DNA of 64,000 nucleotides from Setoptus koraiensis. Taxonomy: Eukaryota > Arthropoda. Location of the stretch: assembly GCA_048013815.1 (NCBI GenBank), contig CM106585.1:8060001-8124000 (forward strand), in the 5' to 3' direction. This document shows positions 21,601-34,403 of this stretch, one piece after another. The notes beneath the pieces are model-generated. The model was given only the letters and a program-made list of their open reading frames with translations, did not search any database and was not told the DNA's origin. Every line of letters begins with the position of its first letter. The first letter of the stretch is position 1. Both the position numbers and the translations under genes were made by a program.

Positions 21601-23963
21601 TTGACTGTTGCTATGCTAGATTATTGTTTGCTGCTCGATTTCAATGTAAAGGCTCGCGATGGATAGCTAATTAAATGATGGACCGATATATATAGGTGCA
21701 AGCAGCACTTTGTGCTATGCGCTTAGATGGCATTTAACCCCCCAAGACCGTTAATCAATTTAGAATGTGTTGTTGGCTTCAGCAGAATGAGCTGAAGTTG
21801 CAATTAAGGCACGACGATGACTATGAGCTATCATTCATTGCACTACTATCATCACTACCGTCACCACCTATACCACAACCACCAACTCGATTGATTGAAT
21901 GAATGAAACTCCTATTATACTGCCAACTTACCTTTGTTTAGATGACAACAACAACAATTACTGCATTGACAATGACAATAACTGAGCCCAAGTTGCCGCT
22001 TTTGCTGCTCTAAAGTTGGCACACTACTAATTCCAATTCTCAAAACTTGATTCTTTCTTTTATCCACTTCCTTCCTATTACATAACTTGCCGTTATATAT
22101 GAAATGTGCCCGTATTGACCATTACAATGCCACCTCTATATAATTGCCTCTATTATGGCAACTATTGCTATTGTGTTTCCGTTATAATTTGTATGATTTT
22201 AATTGGCTTAATCGCTGCCAAACACGCTGTCAAATATCGCCGCTCTACTAACGAACGGATGGACGAATGACCGAACGCACCAATCATAAATAAATGGCCA
22301 ATTGATCAAAATTAAACAATTGCGACGTCAACATAACAACTCGCTGCTGCTGGTCTCGGTTGTTCACTCATCTCTCTGGCTAACTGCGGACAACTTTTGA
22401 AACCTATCAACTCGGCGCAACTCGACCGGAATCGACAACAACTAACCATCCAACGACCAACCTGTCTGTATCGACTTGATACCTGGCTCGTTGGCTTTGA
22501 AATGTTTTTTGACTGAACTCACTTATGGTCACTCATTCATGTGTGTTTTGAACTGCCACTAATGGACATTGGCAATGGCAATCGTTCAACATTGGAATGT
22601 CGTGATGTACCGCTTGTTATCAAACGACAATCGAACGTTAAAACGAAACAACAACATGGCATCAATTCAATAAATCTTCGTTCGCAACAACAACAACAAC
22701 AACCGATAACGACAACGAATGGCGAAAAAACAACTGCAACGACGAAAATCATCGTGACAACTTGCTTGACTTGATTTTGTTGTGCCTTTTGTCTACTGGC
22801 TTATGTTGCCTACTAACTACTCACGCTTCAAATGTTATAACCTCTAATGAATGAACCAATCAATGACAACTCCGATTGATTGTGTTCACCGCTGGCTGGC
22901 TTCACTCTCAACGAAACACACACAAACATTCGCCAACTAACTCTTCTGGCTAACTCACGGTCCACCTTAACTACGCCAACTGCTCTCTGGTCTTGCCGAT
23001 CCTACGAAATCTGCCTACAACTTTATCATCGTTTGATGCTTGTGCGACGCCCTGATACATTTATTTGTTCCACAAATAATGGTGCACCATTACTGTTGCG
23101 CAATATTATTATCACAAAATCCATGGTCGTTGCTGCTGTCGTTGTCAACTGCAACTCGGTTCAACTCAACTATCCAATGCTCGACCTCTATATACAATGC
23201 GCTGCTGTTGTTGGACATCGCCTAATGCCTAATGCTTGATGCAACCATGACCATGACAACAACTTAAATTCACTTAATGCAACACTTAACAACGCTCACC
23301 AACAACTATTGCGAACAACCAACTATCTTTGCAACTACCATCGGCATCAACTACGGCAATGATTGCGGTGCACTACTTACCACTTATCTTTTTCTGTCTA
23401 CCGCTATTATGTGTGTATGTATGCTGTCGTGAATACCTGATTTTGTGTCCACTTCACATGATCATTTGGATTGGATGTGACAATTCTCGCTGGCTACAAT
23501 CATGATATGTATGTACTGCGACTGGCCAACCACGACGCGCAAAACTATATAAATACAAATGGCGTCCAACCAATTCAAACATGTGCATTTCAATCGTGTG
23601 TGCTACTTATGGGATAACATCATCGCCATATGAACAATCTGAATGAATGCAATATCATAACGATGACGTTATGCAACGCTGTGCACTATCATCTATCGTC
23701 AAATGATGAATTGCGATGACCATGCAATAACGTTAATTGTTGCACCGTCACACACACACTCACTCACCATTATGGAATTAAAACAAATTATACTCGTGGA
23801 CAACGTACAAACCGGACAAAACAAACAACCATTATCATTTTTGTAACACCTCGCTTACTGGCTCGCCAACTATGCACTTACCAGTTACAATCGTGACTTT
23901 AACGAACCATACCTTGGTCATGCAGTGGGACCGGTTACTGGCTACGGGGTAATTACCAACTAG
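18700..23963 (+). CDS. Rbfox1: Rbfox (FOX-1/A2BP1) splicing regulator
   Basis: Four coding exons, 18700-19844, 20204-20285, 21088-21224 and 23885-23963, joining in one frame to 480 residues. The single RRM, at about residues 227-304, is nearly identical to vertebrate and fly Rbfox: [20 protein letters not shown] (RNP2), KGFGFVTF (RNP1) and [14 protein letters not shown]. It binds (U)GCAUG in introns and 3' UTRs to control neuronal and muscle splicing. The N-terminal ~225 residues are Asn/Gln/Thr runs. After the RRM come Ala-rich segments, TVYQDPF, and a C-terminus [15 protein letters not shown] resembling insect Rbfox; the vertebrate YNRFAPY ending is absent. The first and last junctions each restore a split codon (CC|C and GG|T), which supports the model. 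The intron before the last exon is 2660 bp. Start: the ATG at 18700 follows AAAATTATCGTC. Other exons may exist. Confidence 0.88.
20947..21023. repeat. CA microsatellites in an Rbfox intron
   Basis: Two nearly pure CA/GCA tracts, about 20947-20983 and 20995-21023, separated by a dozen bases, lie ~65 bp upstream of the exon at 21088. CA repeats near exons can bind hnRNP L-type regulators, but any role here is inference. Confidence 0.8.
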
Positions 23964-23969
23964 AATAAA
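23964..23969 (+). terminator. AATAAA directly after the Rbfox stop codon
   Basis: The stop TAG at 23961-23963 is followed immediately by AATAAA. If used, the Rbfox 3' UTR would be only some 20-30 bases, unusual for this family, whose mRNAs generally have long 3' UTRs; later signals could also be used. Confidence 0.4.
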
Positions 23970-25416
23970 ACTAATCCCATTCAATATTTTCGCAATACTA
24001 CAACAGCTACTACTACGGCTACTTTGCAAAGGTTTACATCTCACCACTTTCGAGCAGCCACTCACTGAACAGTGCACATTAATGGCAGTTAATTTTTTAT
24101 GCCTATTTAACACATAGAACCAGTTACATAGAGCTCGTCACATATAGCAAGTCGCTTGCAGCTAGCGGGCCAGAGTTAAATTCTAAAGAGCAGTTGCTGA
24201 TGCCATTGATATAAGAAAAAGTTAACTGTTAACTTATTGTTATTATGCTGGTCTCTCGGTGATTGTCAAAGTAGCCAGTGAAGTCGAGTAGTAGAGGAGC
24301 AGTGGTGGCAATTAGCATAAATATAACATACTACTATCGTCACCATGGCTATGATATGTCTCATGTAGCTAGTGTAATGTTACCCCATCGACTGTTAGCT
24401 GCAGTGGCTTATGCAATAAAACTGTCTAATGGCGAACCCACGAGACTAGACTCATGAGAAGGCCAGACGAGGCTAGGTAGATGGATGGATGGATAAAGCA
24501 ATTTATTCTGGAATGGCTTCTGTGAATTGTGTGTTGCCACTCACACTTTTATTTCTAGTAGCGCGCAATCCCAGTATATATACATCTAGTTATCTATTGC
24601 AGCCAGTTTTACACTATCACACTCTAATAGACTAACAGAGCAGAGCCAACCAGCATGGACAGAGAATATTATCATATATCGCTCTATGATATATCAGCTA
24701 GGAACATGAATAATGATTATGGCCAGTGAAAATGCCATTGTTCTTGTTTGTTGTATGTCTGATGTTTTCGTTTAGGCAGTAACCACCAACCAAAACAGCA
24801 ACAACAGCAGCAACAATCTTGATAATAATATATCTCTGTGTCTATGCTGCATTACAGTTGAGATGCAGCTTACAACAACAACAAAAAAGTGTCCAAGTGA
24901 TGATTGTGTGCTGCTGCAACGTTATATAGATAGATGCTCATTGAGCGACATTGTTTTTCTTGTCGAGACAATAGACTGACAGCATGACTAACAATGCAAT
25001 TGAATTTGTTGAGCTGAAAAGTGTGGCCATTTTAAGGTTTAGATGCGTTTCAGTTAATGCGATGAGCCAGCAACAACACTATCCAATCTATCACACTATC
25101 TATGCACCAGTCCACCAGACTCTATTCTAGTTCACTTGACTGATCCATCTCTTTCATTATCATTATTATTATAACTTACATTATTACATAACTTTGCAAC
25201 TAATGCAACATTTATACGGACTACACATACATACACGGCTTGCGCGCACTATGGTCATAATTGATTGGTAAAACTATCAACAAAATGGAATTTGTTGTTG
25301 TCTCCGGCGATTAAACATGCGAATGTCACTTGAAACGACCAACCCCCATCAATGTCCACAACGTCTGCCACCTAATCGGCTAATGTACTTCATTTGCGTC
25401 CCACAACCATTTTATA

Positions 25417-25473
<57 letters not shown>

Positions 25474-28400
25474 CATGTTGTCCAACCACACTTTGCGCCA
25501 CTTAAATGATGACTAATACATGTCAATGTGGATACTCGCTGTCTGAATATACGCTACGCAACATATATGATGGAAAATATTATTTGTCACACAATCCGGC
25601 TTGGCAAACAATCTTGGACGCAACACTATTTGTGTGTATTGCGTCATTGTTACAAAATCGCCCTTTGTTGTTATGTTGTGGTGCTGCTTGCTGCAACGTA
25701 ATATATTGCCTACTGGTGTGTGGCGCTATTTATCAATCTATGTGTATGTGTGTGTGTGTGTGGCTTCGCTACTTGACCAACCACCAACTATTATTTGTCT
25801 GCCTGCCACAAATCATTACTGACCGTGTATATTGTGTCAAACGACGCACGACAATAATCGCGACGCTATACACAACAATGGCTTGCCAAACGCGTTTGTT
25901 ATGTCCACACATATATACGCAACCACACTTGCTATGTAACAACAAACCGAATACAATATGCTCTCTTATGGACGGTCTTGGCGCAACAAACAAACGCGCT
26001 TGCAACGCTAACAAATTGTCCCTGTCTGCGCTAATGGGTTAAACAACAACGGAATGCTCTATGCTCTTCTGTCGTTACACTATTTTGTTGTGTTGGCCGC
26101 TAAAATACTGACCACAACATAACCAATTGTGTGAATGGACCTGCATCAATCGTGTCAAATCAAACAATCAATCATGGCCCGAATGGCTCGACGGCCTCAA
26201 TGCTCTATCGACCATCATTGGGTTCTTTGTTGGTGCGCTTTTGGTGCCAACTATAACTACAATCGCAACAACCGATTAACGGTGTTTGCATTTGCATTGT
26301 GCATTAATACATTGGCTTCGTTGCAACATTTGACTGACACCACCATTATACACAAACACCAAATTTATTCCATACATGATTACATCTGACTGGCAACCAT
26401 CATACATTTACATGCAAACACATTTGTTTATGTACCAACTCATACGGCACCATTTGTGTGAATTGAATATATAAATTGATGGCTGTGTCTCACCGGTGTC
26501 ACATTTACTAATGACAACTCAACGTTTTATACTACCACATCTGGCGACTTGCTCTCTCCGATGTGCTCCACCTAATAATAATGCCCCAACGATGCCGACG
26601 TTACACAAACATTGACGCTGTTAATGAATGTGATAAAAACACAACTGACCAATCAAACGATGGACAAACGAACAAAAACGTACCATACACTGTCATTGTT
26701 GTTATATTACCAACTAACCAACAACAATCCGTCACGTGCTACCAACACCTAACCTGTGCCTAACGTGTCCATTCCTAACCGGTCCGATCGATCGGCAAAC
26801 TATTTTACTGCTGCACCCATTTCAATTGGTACCTGTTCAATTTAAATGTTGATGCTGGCTGGACCCATATATATGGTCGATTGTTTATTTCGCCTAAACA
26901 AACTAAACATCACCGAAAACCGTGCCCCGTTGTTAATGCCCTCTAATCAAACTAATATTCACCTATGCCAACCACGCTACTACCTTTACAACGGTGTTTA
27001 TTATGCGCCTTGCAATTACTATATCAACTACAAAACAACAACCACGACAACAACGACATCAATAATAATAATAACTTCCTTGTTTCTTGCCAAACACGCA
27101 ATGGTCACGTTCTCGAATTTATACTATACCTAACGCCCACGATGTCATCTCCTCGTTGGTGCTGCTACCATCACCTCAAAACTGAACATTCCAACGTAAC
27201 ATTTTGCTGTCAACTAACTAAAACCAACAACGAAAACAATACGCACAACCGCGTGCCAACCAATTTGATGGATCATCCGGTCAACTCTTCACCGTTGTTA
27301 TTATTATTATAATTATTATTATTATGATCTGTTTGTTTGTGTGCTCCCAAAATTCACCTAACCATCACTCGCCAATGACGTGCGCCTGCTTTTATAATTT
27401 ATTATTTATGCCTTATCACTATTATTACTACTATAGGTTTATCGAGCTTATAATAGATTTGCTCCTTATTAGATCATCATCATCATCACTGTCTAAATCA
27501 AATTACTACTCTAGTTGTTGGCGCTCGTCATCATCGGTACCATAAACATCAACTTGACAAGTCAATGTCCAGCATCGTTGTTCCTTACTATTATCATTAC
27601 ACCAGCACATTGTTGCCCATTGCAGCCATTGAGTCATAGTATTATTACAGTATAGTGAATTTGATTTGTTACAATTCGGACAATTGCGAAACAGTTGCAA
27701 CACATTTTTGGCTAGAATACATTCTTTTTTCTACATTCTAGTAATGATTATGCAACGGCCCAAACAATTGACGGACACATGCCTGCTCGATCGAGGCTCA
27801 TTATACATCGACAAATGCCAACTAGTGACAGTCCACACAAATCTCTGAGGTTCCAATCGAGTAACGAGCACGTATTTCGTGACATTTATCAACTGAACCA
27901 GTTATAATTGTCCTGTCACATGATCATGGTGCGCACTGCATTCACTAGTCCAAGTTGGAACAATCATCTAACCAGAAATAGATGTAAACATCCACTGAAA
28001 CTCAGGATGAAACTTTTTCCAAGTGAAAACTTTCAGAAATTATTTCAAAATGATGTATGAAATTAATTGATTGTTGTGTCGGGGTGGGCACCTTTCATCA
28101 TCATCAGTCACGAAGATTGTCTCACCTTACGACCACTAAATCACGTCACATATAAAAGTATTGAAATGAAATATTGGTGTATATATCATATTATATTAAA
28201 AGGTCCCTATATTTAGTCATAACAGGCTATACCGACTGCCAGAGAAAAAGTGTGATTAATTCATTTCTTGTTTTACTCAGTGACCATCATCATCATCATC
28301 ACACCAAAGCTAAAAAGTACCATTGTCATTGGAATGATTTATATAATGTCACTAACACTAAGCACGATTTCAAACTAACAACATTTACACACTTCATAGC

Positions 28401-29757
28401 AACACTTTCTCCACCATGTCCCTATGATGTATAATTAATTAAGTGCCTACTCACACTTATCTTATAATTATTGAAACACCAGGAGGAAAAATTAACAATG
28501 AAAGCAATCAAACAATCAATTAGATCTCATTTCATCTCAACCACACAACACACAAAACAAAACACTAATAGTCAGTGATAATAACGGGTCAGATACACTG
28601 ATGATGTAGCACACAAACTAGGACAAAATAGTAAATAAATTACGGTTAGTTTAATTTATTGATGAGAACATTGAATGGAAAATATTGATTATGGATAAAT
28701 ACTCAAGGCACACTCCCAATCCATTTTAAATTCATTTTATATGGACACAAATCACACACTCAAGCTCAAACCAAAAAAAGTTATTACATTACATAGATAA
28801 ACTGCGGTTCTACACGACAGACTAACTAGACATACTATTATTAAATAAGATACTCGACCAATCGATCAAACAATCAGCTTTTAAAGATGGACAATTGGTG
28901 GCTCTGTATTTACTGTATTCATCGGACAGATCCTATCAATTTATGACTGACTCTCTCTATCTCTCTCTCTATATATATATATATATATTATTCTAGAAAA
29001 TTACACTTGATGTGTTTGTACTACAACTAATACTTGGTGAGATGTGAATACATTAAATAGACACCATCTAATTCAAATACTACTATTGATATCACTATCG
29101 TGGGACATCCGTTGCATCGTGTGCAGTAGATGAATATAGACAGGAGAATGATGAACATTTGTTGAACCCAATATTAGGATGCAATCTATGGGTCAACTCA
29201 TGTATCGAGAATTTGTAATAAAAAAAACACATTTCATGATTTATCACATTGCAAATTAAGAAATATAAGAAGAATTATAAGGAGAAAAACAAATTATATA
29301 TATATATATACATACATATGTATGTATGCATATGTATATATACAACAAATAAAAATTCTCAGCTTCCTACAACAACTAGTGTTGTCATCCGAGTCTACAT
29401 TGTGTTCGATAGAATTGGAATTGCAATTTTTTGTCGTTTCCTTCATCGCCTGACCTGCGGTTTTATTTATATATTTTGACTATCGTCTGACAATCATAAC
29501 AGTTAGGGCACGCATGCACGCGCTCTAGCCAATCGATCAAAACTGACGTTAAGTTCCGTTTCTCACGTATCAAATGAATGGAGAGAAAATGAAATGTTTT
29601 TTTATTGATCAGTTACTGATCAGTAATTACTCAGCGAAAATTAAACTTAGACGGCTGATATGATACTGCTTTAATTATTGGTCATTCTTTCAACTTGAGG
29701 TAGAACATGTGAGAGCTTGTGACAAGTTGAATAGCAACAAAAAAAAAGTAAGATAAA
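23970..29757. other. 5.8-kb non-coding region between Rbfox and the kelch gene
   Basis: No gene I can support. About 25300-27300 is strikingly rich in A and C on the + strand (many CAAC/AACAAC words), like the last Rbfox intron. Several open frames of 60-180 codons occur there, but they have biased, cysteine-rich translations without domains. It also holds a long AT tract (25422-25469), a second at ~28971-28988 and a 20-bp palindrome at 29308-29327. Part may be an extended Rbfox 3' UTR or alternative 3' exons. Confidence 0.4.
25422..25469. repeat. AT microsatellite
   Basis: About 48 bp of uninterrupted AT repeat, the longest simple repeat in the window. Such tracts can extrude cruciforms and are length-variable. 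Confidence 0.95.
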
Positions 29758-30870
29758 ATGATTATTAAGTCGGTGATTGATAAGCGCAAAAAAGAGGCGA
29801 CGAAGAAAGCGGGTCACATCTGTGTCAATTATAAGAATAGGACACTCATTTGGGGCGGTTGGTCTCCACATGGAGCAAATAAAGACTTACTACTGTATAA
29901 TCCTGCAAAGAAAAGTTTTTCATCCAAACAATACAAAGGCTCCACACCATCAACTACACCTAGTTTAACGGGTTCCATTATTGGTGATAAATTTTATGTT
30001 GTCGACGAGTACGTAACGGATAGGACCCCTCGGAATATATTGAATTATTTAGACTTTAAAACAATGACCTGGTGCGCTAAGGAAAATATCGAAGGCATTG
30101 AGCCGCTAGCCTCAATGGGTAGTGTAAGTTGGGTTTATGATTCGAAGATGTACATATTTGGTGGCAAAGGTCCGCTCCGTAATGAAAATTTTAACCAATT
30201 GCGTGAGAGGCAACAGGGTTTAGAAATGGTTGACTTCGAGGGTGATGGCTGTGGCTACAGCAATCAATTGGTTGAATATGATCCAGTTGAAAATAAGTGG
30301 GACTGGCCCAGTTACACCGGCCAATGCCCATCGGCTCGCTCAAACACAGACGGTGCCTTAATCGGACACAAATATTATCTTTATGGTGGCGAGTGTGAGA
30401 GAGAGTATGGCGGCGATATTTATTGCTATGACATGAAAATGAAAGCTTGGTCGAAAATTGACCCAAAAGATGACAAACAGCGACCGTTGGCTAGAACAGC
30501 CATGTCGTTCACACAAATCTCATCGGATTCAATTGTTTTATACGGCGGCTACAGTGGCTGGGGACCATTGGACGATTGCTGGTTGTTCAACATCAATGAA
30601 AGAACTTGGAAAAAAATAGCTCTTCCATTTCATCAACCTCGATGGTTCCATCGAGGTGTCAAATGTTGTGAGGGCGAGGTTATCATTCATGGTGGATTTT
30701 CTACTGCTATGGGTGATTATTGCAGAGATTTAATATCTCTGAGAGGCTCACCAATGAGCCTGGCGAAGATTGCCTGTGATGCAATTCAAAGTGAAGAGCG
30801 TCACAGAAATGAACAATCAATCAAGAATCTACCATCCAATTTGCAATCAATGATAATAAGCGATAGCTAG
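29758..30870 (+). CDS. Kelch-repeat substrate receptor of a CUL2 ubiquitin ligase (KLHDC2-like)
   Basis: Single exon, 370 residues (human KLHDC2 has 406). The start ATG is preceded by an in-frame TAA at 29749-29751. Six kelch blades are recognisable by GG plus downstream Tyr/Trp pairs, e.g. MYIFGGKG with NKWDWPSYTG, YYLYGGEC with KAWSKI, VLYGGYSGW with RTWKKI, and VIIHGGFS. The tail has SLAKIACDAI at residues 334-343, fitting the BC box that binds elongin C (Ser-Leu-x3-Ala-x3-Ile), then LPSNL near 358-362, fitting a CUL2 box. Human KLHDC2 uses this arrangement to recruit CUL2-RBX1 and recognise C-terminal Gly-Gly degrons. The order of blades and the spacing of the tail make this a KLHDC2/KLHDC1 relative, not a BTB-kelch protein (no BTB). 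Residues of the human degron pocket appear not to be conserved (see findings). An AATAAA follows 26 bases after the stop. Confidence 0.85.
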   Translation: MIIKSVIDKRKKEATKKAGHICVNYKNRTLIWGGWSPHGANKDLLLYNPAKKSFSSKQYKGSTPSTTPSLTGSIIGDKFYVVDEYVTDRTPRNILNYLDFKTMTWCAKENIEGIEPLASMGSVSWVYDSKMYIFGGKGPLRNENFNQLRERQQGLEMVDFEGDGCGYSNQLVEYDPVENKWDWPSYTGQCPSARSNTDGALIGHKYYLYGGECEREYGGDIYCYDMKMKAWSKIDPKDDKQRPLARTAMSFTQISSDSIVLYGGYSGWGPLDDCWLFNINERTWKKIALPFHQPRWFHRGVKCCEGEVIIHGGFSTAMGDYCRDLISLRGSPMSLAKIACDAIQSEERHRNEQSIKNLPSNLQSMIISDS

Positions 30871-30896
30871 AAAACAATTTCTAGCGGCAAAAATCG

Positions 30897-30902
30897 AATA
30901 AA
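30897..30902 (+). terminator. Polyadenylation signal of the kelch gene
   Basis: AATAAA 26 bases downstream of the TAG stop at 30868-30870. Confidence 0.6.
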
Positions 30903-33863
30903 GGTAGAGACAGAAATAGTAAACTAAATGGCAAACCCATTAGAAAGGGGCCATCAAATCAAGCGCGCCACTTTCCGTATAGACACTCCAAAAGGGAGTT
31001 AGACCTTTTATCCTTACTGCATTACTGCAATCTATAAAGTAGTCGACGTCTTGGATACAATCGTTGTATTTCATGCCCGCTATCACACTTTTAGAGGTGG
31101 CTGTAGCAATAGAAAACAATTGATCGGAGTGAAAAATCGGACTATAGACCAAAATCAAGAATGATCAGATGAGATACTCTGAGCAGATAAAAACGGAACA
31201 AAGTAATTTTGTTGCTGTCTAAGTCGCATTTATATTAGCAAGCAATGGCTGATATAATTGTTGGTAATATGTAAATACGTCAGGCATAAACTGATAGAGT
31301 GAACTGATTTAGTGTAACTTGTTCATTTGTGCATGATAGATTGAATCAGGGAAGAGAACAATGGTTCGTAGATTTGATCTGGTTCTTTGTCAGCACATCA
31401 AGTATATCGAGGATTTATCTTTCTTTTCTAGTTATAGATTTGTGTTGCTTTCGTCAGATTACGCACAAAAAATAATAATCTATAAATAAAGCATCAACAT
31501 ATTTTTAACCTAGATCAGAAGATCAAAGAACATTCGGAAACAGTGTATTAATGGAACTCTTTTGTACGTGACAATCCATTTACACTAGAGGACGAAAACG
31601 TGATATAATCGTTTGACTATTGATTACGTAGTTATCACTACCGAGCATCTGATTAATCTTGTCAATGGTAAATACAAAAAATAATGTCTATGTATTGTAG
31701 TGTGTGTCTGCTGCGATATTGATACCGCCATAAATGAAAATGTTTCCTATGGTTTCAATTGGAAAAGATTAAACAAAACACAAACTTTCCGTCCTTCGAT
31801 GCAAACTTAGTCCAAAATGATCCCAAAGCAACAGGTGGACTCTGGATTCTAGAAAAAAATGAAACGAACACGGTATGCAATAAAAAAAGCACGAGCTAAT
31901 GGCAGTAGAGTTTTTGAGTTGCGTCAGTTGTTTTTCCATCACATTCATGCACCAAAAAATGTAAAACCGGTGGGTCCTTATTTGGCCTCTTCTTATGATC
32001 TCTATGCTAGGGATAATGAATTTATCTATTTTCTATCTACTTTGATAATAACAATCGCATGACTTGAACGACTGTTTCTCGTAATTGATGTGATGCTGCA
32101 TATGCAAATTATTGAGCGACAACAATCTCGACATTTGCATCTAAGGCAATGGAATGGTTTTTTCAAGTGCAACTAGAACCAATCTAATTATTAATCAGAG
32201 ATAATGTCAATTAATTTAGCTTAGAACGATGAACAATAATGCATTTATTTTATCATTATTATAATCTGAATCTCTCATCTCAAGTTCCATACAGTTTGAT
32301 TACATCATGGAATACAAACAATTAAGATCATTGATTATACAATATATAAGACACACAACAAAGGTTTCACAGTTGTCCAGTCAAAAGCAAACAATAACAA
32401 CAACATGACTGCCATCTCACACATGATGGTATTGTAATTATGATTATCTAATCTTTGAAACAGGATAAAATGTTAGATGTATTGATAAAAGTGAATATAA
32501 TTTCACACACTCTCAATTGTAGACAATATACAATTGAAAGAGAAAACCTTATATGATATCATATCTGGTCACATTGAATAACATAAACAACAACAATGCA
32601 ATACACAATAGTCGAATTATGGTAGATTGTAATTGTTTGATAAGAATTGAATTGATAATTATTATAAGTTGATGATATATTGATGTAGACAATTCATTTT
32701 GATGCATCTCAACCCCAATAGTGGTGCGAGATGTTTATCACGGAGACCGGTTTTCACCACCATCATCACACACACACAGAAAATTATTATGAAACTAACG
32801 TTTGTCAGGCGACGAGTGTATCGGGTCCTAGTGACCTGACAAGTTGTGACAAGAGCAGTCCAGTCTGAGATTAATTGTCCGGCATGAAAAATATCTTATC
32901 TCTTTGGCGTGTATCGTATGATTTAAATATTTTCGAATTTGAGAAGAAGTTAGATATGAACATAGATGAGATGAGGTTGTTAATTGTTAATTGTTTGTTA
33001 GTTTGTTTGTTATTATTGTTTGTTAGATTAATCAATAGATAGATCAATGAATACAGTCCTCATCAATATTTGTTTGAAGCGTCACGACAGTTAATGACAA
33101 TAATCGTCAGACGTTTGATAAGACACCTTCGTTCGTATTGGTTGTGTCATTTTTCACAGTGATATTAGTTTATAGAACGTTGATAGCTACGTGACAATAG
33201 CTATTATGATTAATAGTTGTCTCTGTCATTATTATAACAATAAATATATAATAATAGTAATTGCTGATAGATATACACAGCAAACACATGTAGATAATAT
33301 GCGATGGGATAATAAAAGATTTTTGTATTTATATCTATCACTATGTCAGTTAGATATTATTATAACTATTTTTATTATGGACACTAACCAATTTGCTGCG
33401 GTTGCTGTTGTCATCGTTGCTGTTGTATTGTCCTATCTCTGTATTCATATAAATGTGCGTGTGGCAAAATATCACCCTATTTAATTAGACCGTATATATC
33501 AACATAATGATCAGACCGATCTTTATATCGGAATTTTTCTTTTTGTTACAAATCATGATAACAATAACATCAGTATGTTTGATCTAATCTTGTATAAAAC
33601 ATCTGATTGGAAAGTTCAATTAAAGTTACTCTATCTCTTGATCTCTTTTCGTTAATCTAACACCTAGTGGGTTGTAGTCGAGCGTTTCGACATCAATTTC
33701 ATCACCGTCGCTGTCGACGCTATGATATATGGAATAAAGAAACATAAATAGATGTACAATCGGATAGTTAATATTAATATTTCAATCAGTCGCATCACTA
33801 CATGACCGGCCCGCTGATAATTGTTCGCCAATGGTATATATACACTAGTCTGCGTGTATACAA

Positions 33864-33868
<5 letters not shown>

Positions 33869-33900
<32 letters not shown>
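33869..33900. repeat. AT microsatellite
   Basis: Uninterrupted TA repeat of about 32 bp roughly 500 bp upstream of the TBC gene start. Confidence 0.9.
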
Positions 33901-33901
<1 letters not shown>

Positions 33902-34403
33902 TACTGGAATAATAAATATCTTTAAGGCTGCAACAACAATTGGCGTCCAGCGACATGTAGTAGTTGCTACTGTTGCTGGGTGATCAATAATGGCATTATC
34001 ATATCGTTTTATCCATCAATATCGATTGTTATTCATTGTTATCGACAACAGCGCCAACAATATGTCACCATAGTCAACTAATCAATAAATACAACTTGGT
34101 TTATACTGTATGGACACTATAGCATAGTGAGCAAAGTTAATCAAATACTAAAATTGTAAAAGTGAATTTGTAAATTGTCTCACCTCCATCGAAATAAAAC
34201 TCATCTCATAAAAGAAATGTTTTTATTCAATTCTAAATCATGATATACAAAAGACAAAAAAAGAGATGATTGTTTAAAAAGCAAACGTTGTCTTTCAACA
34301 TCAAATTGCTTGAGCTATTAAATTTTTACAATTATTATTAGCATTATTATTTATTACTAGTATTATTATAACAAGATTATATCATCAACGTAGTTAATCA
34401 ACA

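Larger units (their letters stand above)
30871..34403. other. 3.5-kb intergenic region with AT microsatellite
   Basis: No supported gene. The open frames here (for example 31859-32062 + and 30940-31158 -) are short and have no recognisable domain. An AT tract lies at about 33869-33900. The AT-rich last kilobase presumably holds the promoter of the TBC gene. Confidence 0.45.

Noticed and set aside
22880-23239. Open frame of 119 codons within the last Rbfox intron
   Set aside because: Same C/A-rich composition artefact; no recognisable domain, and it does not splice in phase with the Rbfox exons.
19845-23884. Clusters of the Rbfox target word TGCATG in Rbfox introns as evidence of autoregulation
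   Set aside because: I looked and did not see a cluster; only isolated GCATG words occur around the locus, as expected by chance.
25506-26042. Open frame of 178 codons on the + strand
   Set aside because: Composition is driven by the C/A-rich DNA of this block; it is cysteine-rich without pattern, has no domain or signal peptide, and neighbouring frames are similarly open.
30940-31158. 72-codon - strand frame after the kelch gene
   Set aside because: No homology recognised, no clear start context or splice partner; it could be an exon relic but I cannot support it.
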